A stretch of DNA of 64,000 nucleotides from Wocania arenilitoris (lineage in GTDB: Bacteria; Bacteroidota; Bacteroidia; Flavobacteriales; Flavobacteriaceae). The stretch spans positions 62,001 through 126,000 of the forward strand of contig NZ_JAKKDU010000011.1 in the NCBI RefSeq assembly GCF_021728535.1, in the 5' to 3' direction. The notes beneath the pieces are model-generated. The model ran no database searches. It was given only the letters and a program-made list of their open reading frames with translations, and was not told the origin of the DNA. Of the stretch, positions 1 to 7,820 are shown piece after piece. A program made the position numbers and the translations under genes. Within the stretch, counting starts at the first letter, position 1. Each line of letters begins with the position of its first letter.

Positions 1-151
1 ATGTTCCGTATAATAGTTTTAAAAGGGTGCTCTTTCCAGAACCGCTTTCGCCAATAATGGAAAAGTGTTCGCTAGGGTTTACCTTAAAAGAAATACTCTT
101 TAAAACAGGAGTTTTATTATAAGAAAAAGATATGTTTTTAACTTGAAGCAT
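1..151 (-). CDS. ABC transporter ATP-binding protein, N-terminal part (cut by window edge)
   Basis: Reading the minus strand from an ATG at 151 gives about 50 residues starting [20 protein letters not shown], with a clear Walker A motif GESGSGKST near residues 34-42. This is the nucleotide-binding domain of an ABC transporter, which couples ATP hydrolysis to substrate movement across the inner membrane. The rest, including the signature and Walker B motifs, lies outside the window, so the substrate cannot be told. The order [14 protein letters not shown] is typical of exporter or uptake ATPases alike. Confidence 0.85.
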   Translation of the reverse strand, partial: MLQVKNISFSYNKTPVLKSISFKVNPSEHFSIIGESGSGKSTLLKLLYGT

Positions 152-169
152 ATAATATGTTGTTACATA

Positions 170-209
170 GAGCACAGTCGGGATTCTTAAATAGTTCTCG
201 ACTGCGCTC
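170..209. repeat. REP-like imperfect hairpin between the ABC and S9 genes
   Basis: Two 14-base arms, at 170-183 (GAGCACAGTCGGGA) and 196-209 (TCTCGACTGCGCTC), are inverted copies of each other with two mismatches around a 12-base loop. The second arm sits inside GTTCTCGACTGCGCTCGAAC. Dispersed intergenic elements of this look are familiar in Flavobacteriaceae genomes, from memory and not searched here. The hairpin lies downstream of the S9 peptidase gene and could also help end its transcript. Confidence 0.5.
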
Positions 210-229
210 GAACGGACAAAAAAGGAGGG

Positions 230-2305
230 TTATCCTTTTATTTTTTCTTTGGTTTTACTTGGCAATACATCAAATCCCATATTATAAAGTGTAAAACCAA
301 AAATATCTACTTGTTCTTCAATTTGTTTACTAACAGGTTTGCCGGCACCATGGCCAGCATCAGTTTCAATGCGTATTAAAGTTGGGTTATTTCCTGTTTG
401 TTTACTTTGTAATTCGGCTACAAATTTAAAGCTGTGTGCGGGAACAACTCTATCATCATGGTCGCCAGTGGTTACTAAAGTTGCAGGATATTCAATACCT
501 TGTTTAACATTATGCACGGGTGAGTAGCCTTTAAGATATTCAAACATGTCTTTACTTTGTTCGGCAGTGCCATAATCATAAGCCCAACCTGCTCCTGCAG
601 TAAACGTGTGGTAACGAAGCATATCTAAAACACCAACAGCAGGTAATGCTACTTTGGCTAAATATGGGCGCTGTGTCATAACAGCTCCAACTAATAAGCC
701 ACCATTTGATCCGCCCCGAATAGCTAAATAATCAGATGATGTATAGTTGTTTTCAATTAAGTATTCTGCAGCAGCAATAAAGTCGTCAAACACATTTTGT
801 TTTTTCATTTGTGTACCTGCATCATGCCATATTTTTCCGTATTCGCCACCACCACGTAAATTAGGGACAGCATAGATACCGCCTTGTTCCATCCAAACAG
901 CGTTTGTAATTCTAAAAGAAGGTGTTAAACTGATATTGAATCCACCATATGCGTAAAGCATAGTTGGGTTTTTTCCGTTGAGTTCTAAGCCTTTTTTATT
1001 GGTAATTATCATAGGTATTTTAGTGCCATCTTTTGAGGTATAAAACACTTGTTTGCTTTCAAAATCATCACTATTAAAATTAATGCTTGGTTTCCAATAT
1101 AAGTCAGTTTTACCAGTTTCAGGTTCAAATTTATAAATGCTAGAAGGCGTGTTATAGTTTGTAAACGAATAATACAAAACAGTATCTTTCTTTTTACCAT
1201 TAAACCCATTTACAGTTCCCAACCCTGGTAATTCAATGTCTCTTATTAATTCGCCGTTATAGTTATATTGTTTTACTTTAGAAATAGCATCAACCATATA
1301 TTTAGCAAAAAAGAATCCACTTCCTTTTGATGGGGTTAAAACATTTTCAGTTTCAGGTATAAAATCTTCCCAATGTTCTGGTATTGGTTTCGATGCATCA
1401 ACAGTTACAATTTTTTTGTTTGGTGCATTTAAATTAGTAACTAAAAACAGTTTGCTTTCTTCATTTTCAATAATATAGGTGTCGCTATCTGTATGATCTA
1501 AAATGGTAATAAGTTGGCTTTCTGGGTTTGATAAATCTTTGATAAATAATTTATTACCCGATGTAGAAACTTTAGCTGAAATAATCAAATAATTATTGTC
1601 TTCGGTTACACTAGCAAATACATAACGATGCTTTTCTTCAGGTGTGCCGCCAAAAATTAAAGCATCTTCTTTTTGAGGCGTTCCTAATTTATGATAATAC
1701 ACTTTATGCTGGTCAGTTTTAGCCGAAAGTTCGCTACCCTTTGGCTTATCGTAACTTGAATAATAAAAGCCTTCGTTTTTGTACCACGAAATACCACTGA
1801 ATTTTACATCTTTAAGCGTATCTTCAACAATCTCTCGTGTTTCAGGATTTACAACAATAATTTTTCTCCAATCACTACCACCTTCAGAAATAGAATACGC
1901 TAACATGTCGCTGTTTTTAGAAAAACTTAAGCCACCGCCTAATGAAATAGTACCATCTTTAGAAAAGGTATTTGGGTCTAAAAACACTTTGGCTTTTTCA
2001 TCGCCTTTTTTTCTGTAGTATACATTTTGATTTTGCAGACCATCATTTTTTGAAAAATAAGTATACTCACCTTCAATAAACGGCGCACCTACTTTTTCGT
2101 AATTCCATAGATTCGATAAACGCTCTTTTAGTTTATCTCTAAACGGAATATTATCTAAATATGCATAGGTACTTTTATTTTGTAATTTAACCCAAGCTTC
2201 GGTTTCTTCACTTCTGTCATCTTCCAACCAACGATACGGGTCTTTAACTTCTACATCAAAATATGTGTCAACGGTACCTACCGTTTTTGTTTCAGGATAA
2301 TTCAC
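230..2305 (-). CDS. S9 family prolyl oligopeptidase, mature enzyme; leader out of frame
   Basis: This frame encodes a serine peptidase of the prolyl oligopeptidase family, which cuts short peptides after proline. About the first 390 residues form the seven-bladed propeller gate, and the C-terminal part is the alpha/beta hydrolase domain. The nucleophile serine is in [12 protein letters not shown], with the Asp in GDHDDRVVP and the His near the end in DAGHGAGKP. At about 690 residues the mature enzyme is full length. The frame has only a GTG (MNYPETK) to start from and an in-frame stop just upstream. A lipoprotein leader lies at 2302-2385 but is shifted by one base at an A6 tract, so the natural gene was probably about 718 codons. 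It is either a recent frameshift, a sequencing error, or a switchable tract. Confidence 0.9.
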   Translation of the reverse strand: MNYPETKTVGTVDTYFDVEVKDPYRWLEDDRSEETEAWVKLQNKSTYAYLDNIPFRDKLKERLSNLWNYEKVGAPFIEGEYTYFSKNDGLQNQNVYYRKKGDEKAKVFLDPNTFSKDGTISLGGGLSFSKNSDMLAYSISEGGSDWRKIIVVNPETREIVEDTLKDVKFSGISWYKNEGFYYSSYDKPKGSELSAKTDQHKVYYHKLGTPQKEDALIFGGTPEEKHRYVFASVTEDNNYLIISAKVSTSGNKLFIKDLSNPESQLITILDHTDSDTYIIENEESKLFLVTNLNAPNKKIVTVDASKPIPEHWEDFIPETENVLTPSKGSGFFFAKYMVDAISKVKQYNYNGELIRDIELPGLGTVNGFNGKKKDTVLYYSFTNYNTPSSIYKFEPETGKTDLYWKPSINFNSDDFESKQVFYTSKDGTKIPMIITNKKGLELNGKNPTMLYAYGGFNISLTPSFRITNAVWMEQGGIYAVPNLRGGGEYGKIWHDAGTQMKKQNVFDDFIAAAEYLIENNYTSSDYLAIRGGSNGGLLVGAVMTQRPYLAKVALPAVGVLDMLRYHTFTAGAGWAYDYGTAEQSKDMFEYLKGYSPVHNVKQGIEYPATLVTTGDHDDRVVPAHSFKFVAELQSKQTGNNPTLIRIETDAGHGAGKPVSKQIEEQVDIFGFTLYNMGFDVLPSKTKEKIKG

Positions 2306-2385
2306 AATAATATTTTTTCTTCTTTATCATTTTTGCACGCCATAATAGTAGCGAGAGTTAAAAAACTAAGTATTATTTTTTTCAT
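2302..2385 (-). pseudogene. Detached lipoprotein signal peptide of the S9 peptidase
   Basis: From an ATG at 2385 the minus strand encodes MKKIILSFLTLATIMACKND, a textbook Bacteroidota lipoprotein leader with the lipobox cysteine at residue 17 followed by a charged stretch. It runs KEEKILL and stops. Adding one A to the A6 run (around 2313-2318) would give [14 protein letters not shown] and join it perfectly to the S9 frame. The leader and the enzyme therefore belong to one gene separated by a one-base deletion. As written, the peptidase would not be exported. Confidence 0.75.
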
Positions 2386-2448
2386 AACAGGTAAATTATT
2401 AATCTTCGAAAATAAGTAAAACAGATTTAAAGATTAAATTACATGTTA

Positions 2449-2456
2449 TATATTTG
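2449..2456 (+). promoter_or_regulatory. Possible Bacteroidota -7 box (TATATTTG)
   Basis: TATATTTG matches the TAnnTTTG consensus of the primary sigma factor of Bacteroidota and lies 25 bases before the ATG of the M28 peptidase. No convincing -33 TTTG was seen, so this is a weak call. Confidence 0.25.
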
Positions 2457-2480
2457 AGGGTATTGAAAAAGAGGTGGTCT

Positions 2481-3437
2481 ATGAAAAATATTTTTTTGTT
2501 TTTATTGATAGGGATGATTAATTTATGTGTGTTTTCGCAATCTGAAATCACTGAAAACGAACTAAAAGAACACATTTTATTTTTAACTTCAGATAAAAAC
2601 GCTGGTCGATACCCAGGAGGAAAAACAAACAAAAGCATTGTTAAATATTTAAAGAAAGCATTTAAAAATATTGGAATTAAATCTTTTGAGGTAGGTTACA
2701 AACAAAACTTTAAAGCTGCACTTCGAGTAGAAAAAGGGGTTAAAGAAAAACCTATTGTAAAAACCTGCAATGTGGTTGGGTTTATTGAAGGCAATGATGA
2801 GCTACTTAAAAACGAATACATTGTTTTGGGTGCGCATTACGACCATTTAGGATTTGGTGGCCCATCATCTAAATCTGAAAAAAAGAATACCATTCATTAT
2901 GGTGCTGATGATAATGCCAGCGGAACTTCAGCACTTTTAGAAATAGCCGAAAAAATAGCCAGTGAAAAACACGTATTAAAACGCAGTATTATTTTTATTG
3001 CTTTTGGAGCCGAAGAACAAGGCTTATTAGGAAGCAGGTATTTTGTTGAAAATCCATTAGTACCATTATCACAAATTAAATTGATGATTAATATGGATAT
3101 GGTTGGTAGGATGAACAAAGAGAAACATGTGTATATGGGTGGTGCAGGCACTTTTCCTGATGGGGTAGATTTTATGAAAACTTTAGGCAAATCTTTAAAC
3201 CTAACCCCTATTGTGCATGCGGGTTCTGTTGGTGGATCAGACCATGTGTCGTTTTATAAAAAAAGCATTTCGGTTTTAGGGATGCATACTGGCGGACACC
3301 GACAATATCATACACCTGAGGATACGGTTGATTTAATAAATTTTAAAGGTCAAAAACAGGTGTGCGAGTATATATTTAAAACCATTATGACGCTCGCCTC
3401 AACAGATTATAAAATGGCGTTTATTAAGCAAGATTAA
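2481..3437 (+). CDS. M28 family zinc metallopeptidase, secreted
   Basis: This 318-residue exported aminopeptidase-like enzyme belongs to family M28, which uses two zinc ions to remove N-terminal residues or small peptides. A signal peptide (MKNIFLFLLIGMINLCVFSQ) is followed by a short N-terminal region and the catalytic domain. Zinc ligands are visible as the His and Asp of LGAHYDHLG, the Asp of GADDNASGTSALLE, the Glu pair of FGAEEQGLLGS, the Asp of INMDMVGR and the His of HTGGHRQYHTPEDT. The start at 2481 is preferred over an upstream TTG at 2454 because it begins the signal peptide directly and is preceded by purine-rich AAAAAGAGGTGG. It converges with the TonB-plug gene, leaving only 7 bases between the two stops. 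Confidence 0.9.
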   Translation: MKNIFLFLLIGMINLCVFSQSEITENELKEHILFLTSDKNAGRYPGGKTNKSIVKYLKKAFKNIGIKSFEVGYKQNFKAALRVEKGVKEKPIVKTCNVVGFIEGNDELLKNEYIVLGAHYDHLGFGGPSSKSEKKNTIHYGADDNASGTSALLEIAEKIASEKHVLKRSIIFIAFGAEEQGLLGSRYFVENPLVPLSQIKLMINMDMVGRMNKEKHVYMGGAGTFPDGVDFMKTLGKSLNLTPIVHAGSVGGSDHVSFYKKSISVLGMHTGGHRQYHTPEDTVDLINFKGQKQVCEYIFKTIMTLASTDYKMAFIKQD

Positions 3438-3444
3438 AAAAGAA

Positions 3445-5835
3445 TTAATTCACCTCAAAATAAGCTTCAGATTTAACGGGTATTCCGTTAGAAGTAATGC
3501 CTTCTAGCAGGACTTTATAGGTGCCAGATTTAGTGGCATTAAATCTTATTTTGGTATTTTCAGAAGGGTTTACTTTTAAATCTGGATTCCAATAAAGTGT
3601 TGATGAATTATTAGCATTAGGATTAAATGTTCTGGCTTGGTAATACCCTGGGTGATAAAAGCTAACCATTCCATTCTTATTATTTTGTTCATCTTTTGCT
3701 TCAGTCCCATCTAAAGTATAAACCGCTATAACACCACCACCACCTCTTGTCCCATAGATTGAGGTACCCGAGCTTTGTATAATATCAATAAAATCTATAT
3801 CAAAAATTGGGATAGATTGAATCATGTCTATATCTGTAGGAACACCATCAAGTAGAAATAAAGGCTGATTATTTCCATTTAAAGAACGTCTTCCTCTTAA
3901 TGTTACATTATAGCCTGTTCCATTACCTATAATGTTCACACCTGGGAATAAGCCTTGTAAAGCTTGAATAGCATCTCTAGCTGAAGGGGAAGCACGTAAC
4001 CGTTCAAAATCTAAGGTATGATTAGGTCTTGTGTATAATGACGCTTTTCTTTTTTTGGCAAACCTATCTAACCTTTTTTTTTCAGCAGCTATATCCACTT
4101 GTTCTAATTTGACTTCTCCTTCTTGAGGGTCAAATTCAAGATTTCTGTTATATTTTGTTGAAGAGTCGGTAACTTGTATGTTTTCATCGCCAATAGCTTT
4201 TTTTGATTTAAATTGAGCTTTTGAAGCTGAATCTATTTCAATAGTAAAAGCCCCTTTGTGTTTATGAGAACTCAAACTTTTAGCTTTTAGTGCTACAAAA
4301 GTTCTATCATCAAAATTAAGGTTGTTAAAGCTAAACCGCCCTAAACTATCCGTTGTAGTTTGGTCGTACCCCATTTCTTTACCGTTTTTATAAGACAGCG
4401 AAACATTAGCTTTTACAAGCTTTTTTTTGTTTTTACTTTTTACCACACCACTTAGTTTAAACCCGGATTCTGGTGTAAACTGTAATTTGTGGGTTTTAAT
4501 ATCTTCTTTAAACAAATGCTGATTACTATCTTGAGCGATTAATACCTGATGAATGGTTTTTTTTCTAATGGAATCGTTATCAAAATACGCACCAAATTGT
4601 TCTATGTTGTCTTTTATCTCAGAGTTTAAAAGCAAATGCGATGTGATATCTAAATCTGGAACATGGTTTATTACAGGGTTAACTTGGGTAACCGAAACCG
4701 ACATATTAGCTTTTAAGTTTTGTTGAAACAGCTTGTTAAAATCAATTTCAAGTTCCACTTGTTCGTTACTATCATAAACTTTTTTAGAAGGTGTAACCGT
4801 TACTTTGTCTTCTAAATGATTAGCGTCAATAAAGGCAAGTTCTTCACTTAAAACTGTACCATTTTTATTTAAAAGCTGGAATTGAATTAAACCATGCATT
4901 AAATCAGATTTTGGCAAATCGATAGCGGCTTGAGTGTTTTCACCATTTATTTTAGCGCGACAAACCACTTCGCCTTTTTGCAACCCTATTAACTCTAGGT
5001 TATTTGTGCCGTTAGCTAAAGAAGAAAAAACATTAACTCTGTACCCATGATAGGTTTCATCAATTCTCATAGTGGCACTATAGTCCTTAACTGCTGGCAG
5101 CGGATAAGCATATTTTTCGTTGTTATGGTAAACGATTGCAGTATAAGATCTACCTTTTTGAGGGATAAACTGAAAGCTGTCGAGTCCGAATTTAGAGGTT
5201 ACGAAGTCGAGTATTTTAGTGTTAGCATCATCTAATATCTCACCAGAAACTATAGCACCATGGTTTAAAGGATTTGTAGCTTTAACAACAATTCTATTTA
5301 AAAACCCACCAATAATGTTACCACCTTCTGGAGAAAAGCTAATATTAGGGTTAGCAGCATCTGTATTAAACCCACCATCAGCATCTAAATGATTGACAAG
5401 AATTTTTTTTGTAAAGAAATAGGAGTCATCAAAGTTACGCATAAAATTGGTGTATGCTCTAATGGTGTATGCGCCATTTGGTAAAGCATTAGCCAGTTTA
5501 AAATCGCCTTTACCCACACCTTCAGAGATTTCTATGGTTTTACTTTCTATGATGTCTTGGTTTGGACCAATTAAATCGACATGAACCACTTTACTTAAAG
5601 TCTCAGGCGCATGGTTTATGGCATCAACCAAGTATACTTTATACCAAATATTTTCTCCTTGATTGTAAAAAGCTTTATCAAAATGAATGTATATTTTTTC
5701 TTTTAAAACAATATCTGTTTTGGATGGATTACCATCAGCCAATAGCGTATTATTACTTGAAAAAACATATAATGATGTTAAAATAAAAACGAAATTAATC
5801 GATACAGCGCTTAAAGTATTGAAGAGTGGTTTCAT
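3445..5835 (-). CDS. Macroglobulin-type protein with carboxypeptidase-like and TonB plug domains
   Basis: This outer-membrane-associated protein is of a type common in Flavobacteriaceae. After a signal peptide (MKPLFNTLSAV onward) come MG2-like macroglobulin repeats (EKIYIHFDKAFYNQGENIWY), a carboxypeptidase regulatory-like beta-sandwich around LSGVVKSKNKKKLVKANVSL, and a TonB-receptor plug domain (DAIQALQGLFPGVNI, LFLLDGVPTDIDMIQSIP, GGGVIAVYT). It has no beta-barrel, so it is not a complete transporter; such proteins are thought to partner outer-membrane machinery. A longer frame begins at 5904, but the ATG at 5835 puts the signal peptide at the N-terminus. Its substrate is unknown. It belongs to the backbone left of the accessory region. 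Confidence 0.8.
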   Translation of the reverse strand: MKPLFNTLSAVSINFVFILTSLYVFSSNNTLLADGNPSKTDIVLKEKIYIHFDKAFYNQGENIWYKVYLVDAINHAPETLSKVVHVDLIGPNQDIIESKTIEISEGVGKGDFKLANALPNGAYTIRAYTNFMRNFDDSYFFTKKILVNHLDADGGFNTDAANPNISFSPEGGNIIGGFLNRIVVKATNPLNHGAIVSGEILDDANTKILDFVTSKFGLDSFQFIPQKGRSYTAIVYHNNEKYAYPLPAVKDYSATMRIDETYHGYRVNVFSSLANGTNNLELIGLQKGEVVCRAKINGENTQAAIDLPKSDLMHGLIQFQLLNKNGTVLSEELAFIDANHLEDKVTVTPSKKVYDSNEQVELEIDFNKLFQQNLKANMSVSVTQVNPVINHVPDLDITSHLLLNSEIKDNIEQFGAYFDNDSIRKKTIHQVLIAQDSNQHLFKEDIKTHKLQFTPESGFKLSGVVKSKNKKKLVKANVSLSYKNGKEMGYDQTTTDSLGRFSFNNLNFDDRTFVALKAKSLSSHKHKGAFTIEIDSASKAQFKSKKAIGDENIQVTDSSTKYNRNLEFDPQEGEVKLEQVDIAAEKKRLDRFAKKRKASLYTRPNHTLDFERLRASPSARDAIQALQGLFPGVNIIGNGTGYNVTLRGRRSLNGNNQPLFLLDGVPTDIDMIQSIPIFDIDFIDIIQSSGTSIYGTRGGGGVIAVYTLDGTEAKDEQNNKNGMVSFYHPGYYQARTFNPNANNSSTLYWNPDLKVNPSENTKIRFNATKSGTYKVLLEGITSNGIPVKSEAYFEVN

Positions 5836-5960
5836 GAGAAGATTTTTTTGGTTAAACAGTAGCCATAATACTACAAAAATCATGCCGTTTTTTAGGCTGC
5901 GCATCAGGTTTATTTTTTCGTAAAAACCTATTTATAAGATACTTAAATTTATTGATATAA

Positions 5961-5992
5961 AAAAAGTCCTTGTAAATTTACAAGGACTTTTT
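5961..5992. terminator. Bidirectional Rho-independent terminator
   Basis: A perfect palindrome: an A-run, then AGTCCTTGTAAA against TTTACAAGGACT, then a T-run. It gives a strong hairpin with a U-tract on either strand. It lies just after the stop of the aspartate-semialdehyde dehydrogenase remnant and in front of the TonB-plug gene, so on the minus strand it would have ended the asd transcript. Confidence 0.85.
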
Positions 5993-6021
5993 AAGACTAA
6001 TTATAATTTTAAGTTAAAAAA

Positions 6022-6282
6022 CTACACTAAATTATTTTCAATTAAATATTCGCCAATTTGTACAGCATTAGTTGCTGCACCTTTACGTAAATTATCGGCA
6101 ACAATCCACATGTTTAAGGTGTTAGGTTGGGTTTCGTCTCTACGAATTCTGCCCACAAAAACATCATCTTTATCATGTGCATATATTGGCATTGGGTAAG
6201 TATTTGTATCGGTATTATCTTGAACTACAACACCCGAAGTTTCATGCAAAAGTTTTCTAACATCAGACAAATCAAAATCATT
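6022..6282 (-). pseudogene. asd: Aspartate-semialdehyde dehydrogenase, C-terminal remnant
   Basis: About 87 residues read DFDLSDVRKLLHETSGVVVQ, then QDNTDTNTYPMPIYAHDKDD, and end QPNTLNMWIVADNLRKGAAT through IGEYLIENNLV. This matches the C-terminal end of Asd, which makes aspartate semialdehyde for the lysine, diaminopimelate, threonine and methionine pathways. The enzyme is normally about 330 residues. The catalytic cysteine and NADP-binding half are missing: at about 6282 the sequence changes into an IS5-type transposase fragment. Because Asd is normally essential, an intact copy is expected elsewhere in the genome. The remnant cannot make a working enzyme. Confidence 0.85.
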
Positions 6283-6475
6283 TTAAATAATTAAAGGCCT
6301 CTATAACTGGTATTCCCAGTTGCGCTTTTTCTTTTTTATAATGCTGCTTTATTAATTGATCAATAGCAGACCAATCCAGTAATGTATTTATTTGAGTGAA
6401 AAAAGCACGTTTGATCTTTCTCGTGCGAAGATCACAAATACTATCTGCTAGGGTTGGGACTGATGTTTTTTCCAT
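6278..6475 (-). pseudogene. IS5-type transposase, N-terminal fragment with frameshift
   Basis: The reading from 6475 contains SICDLRTRKIKRAFFTQINT and TLLDWSAIDQLIKQHY, typical of the N-terminal region of IS5-group transposases of Bacteroidota. Family members continue with a GK-SATG-PSY-LLLFKM pattern. Here that pattern (SATGNTSYRGL, stop, LFKM) appears only after shifting one frame at an A-rich tract near 6335, and one Leu codon has become TAA. The rest of the DDE transposase is gone and the sequence runs directly into the asd remnant. No inverted repeats were found. It is a dead scar. Confidence 0.7.
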
Positions 6476-6679
6476 TCTCAGAAAGGTAACCAATTAGATC
6501 AATATTGTTAATCCCTTGCAACGGTCTTAAATTACGAATTATTGAATAATTTGAGTGAAGTATTATCAAATAAAAAAGAATGTCTGAAAAAAGGCTACTA
6601 ATGTGCCAATGCACGTTCTAATAAAAAGAAGTTTAATTTTTTAAAATCAATTCATTATAAATTAAAACAATCACCATAT

Positions 6680-7265
6680 AATTAAATTTATCAAAAAACG
6701 TCTTCTATAAACAGGATACACTTAACTTAATGTATCTTTACAATATTCTGTTGGTGTACTACCTGTATATTTCTTAAATACAGAAGCAAAATAATTCGAC
6801 GAAGAAAACTCAAGTGCAAATGCTAAATCCTGAATGGAATCATAGTTGCTAAAGTTTTCTTTTGCATAATTGATTTTATTCCTCATAATAAATTCTCCTG
6901 GAGGAATTCCAATTTCTTTCTTAAAGCGATGTTTAAATCTCGACTCAGATAAATTTATTAGGTCAGAAAGATAGCTGATTGACAGTTCTTTCCTGGGGTT
7001 ATTTTTTATGTAATTTGCAATATTGCTTATTTCCTGTGAGGGAGAATTATCCATCTTGTTTTTATGGGATGCATCAATAACAATTAGTAACAGTTGAAGA
7101 AAAAGACTAGTCAAATGTATTTTTGAATTTACCTTTTCGTTAAGGTCATAGTATTCGAAAATCTTTGAAAAGGTTGTTGCGATTTTTGCATTTCCCTTAA
7201 AATGGCAACTAGGCAGGTTAAGAAAGGTATTGATAAGGTGTTTAGTCTCAATTAAAGGCAAATTG
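6680..7265. repeat. Left arm of a 0.58-kb imperfect inverted repeat (AraC gene)
   Basis: This stretch matches 63175-63757 in inverted orientation, including the shared tail after the stop codon (AAGTGTATCC followed shortly by GTTTTTTGATAAATTT on the opposite strand). By eye, most positions agree, with scattered substitutions and one single-base deletion in the right arm. The two arms bracket about 56 kb. Confidence 0.8.
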
Positions 7266-7597
7266 AGTAAACGGTTTCTATTTTTTGGAATCTTAAAAGC
7301 GATCCAGAAAAGATTTGCCGTATCTTCTGGATGGTTATTCGTACCATGTCTCTTTTCTGGTGGAATTATTAATATATCCCCACCATTAAGCATAAGCTCC
7401 TTTTGCCCTAATTTATAATACTGAAGGCCTTTATCTATATAAAGAATTTCAATCATATCAGTATGTGTCTGCATTTCCTTGCTATCTTCTACTGATTTGA
7501 TTTTCTGAAATCCAGCGATATAAAAATCATCAAATCCTATTTTTTCTAGATCAAGTATTTTTCTGTTTTTTGTTTCTGTCCGATCAAATTTCTTCAT
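6722..7597 (-). CDS. AraC family transcriptional regulator
   Basis: This 291-residue regulator has an N-terminal cupin-like sensor region (residues about 30-110; GGDILIIPPEKRHGTNNHPE is a typical ligand-pocket motif) and a C-terminal pair of helix-turn-helix motifs (residues about 190-290; ISYLSDLINLSESRFKHRFK and SIQDLAFALEFSSSNYFASV, ending KKYTGSTPTEY). Such proteins sense sugars or their breakdown products and activate nearby hydrolase operons. It is transcribed away from the sulfatase module that starts at 7821, so that divergent operon is its most likely target. A truncated copy lies at 63.2-63.7 kb. Confidence 0.9.
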   Translation of the reverse strand: MKKFDRTETKNRKILDLEKIGFDDFYIAGFQKIKSVEDSKEMQTHTDMIEILYIDKGLQYYKLGQKELMLNGGDILIIPPEKRHGTNNHPEDTANLFWIAFKIPKNRNRLLNLPLIETKHLINTFLNLPSCHFKGNAKIATTFSKIFEYYDLNEKVNSKIHLTSLFLQLLLIVIDASHKNKMDNSPSQEISNIANYIKNNPRKELSISYLSDLINLSESRFKHRFKKEIGIPPGEFIMRNKINYAKENFSNYDSIQDLAFALEFSSSNYFASVFKKYTGSTPTEYCKDTLS

Positions 7598-7741
7598 GTA
7601 TAAAAGAATGCTAAAGCATTAAATATAACAATATTATTTTATACGTTTTGTAGATTTGATTAGAATTATAAAATAATAACACAATACTATTCGATCTGAA
7701 TTTAGTAGAATAATGAATTAGACAACTTGCAAAAGTATTTC

Positions 7742-7753
7742 TTAAACGTTTAA
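7742..7753. promoter_or_regulatory. Palindrome TTAAACGTTTAA upstream of the glycosidase/sulfatase operon
   Basis: A perfect 12-base palindrome lies 68 bases before the ATG at 7821, in the divergent gap with the AraC gene. A central CG in a symmetric A/T-rich site resembles LacI-family operators, but it differs from the TGCAAA-NN-TTTGCA sites elsewhere in this window. It could be an operator for an unlinked regulator, or chance in AT-rich DNA. Confidence 0.35.
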
Positions 7754-7820
7754 TAATTGTAATTTTAAAAATATAATAATGACAAAGAATATTAAATTAG
7801 AGAATAAATTGATTACTAAA

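Noticed and set aside
3927-5400. Stretches of the TonB-plug gene looked at as possible beta-barrel, to call it a full TonB receptor.
   Set aside because: After the plug only about 100 residues follow; there is no room for a 22-strand barrel, so it is not a complete receptor.
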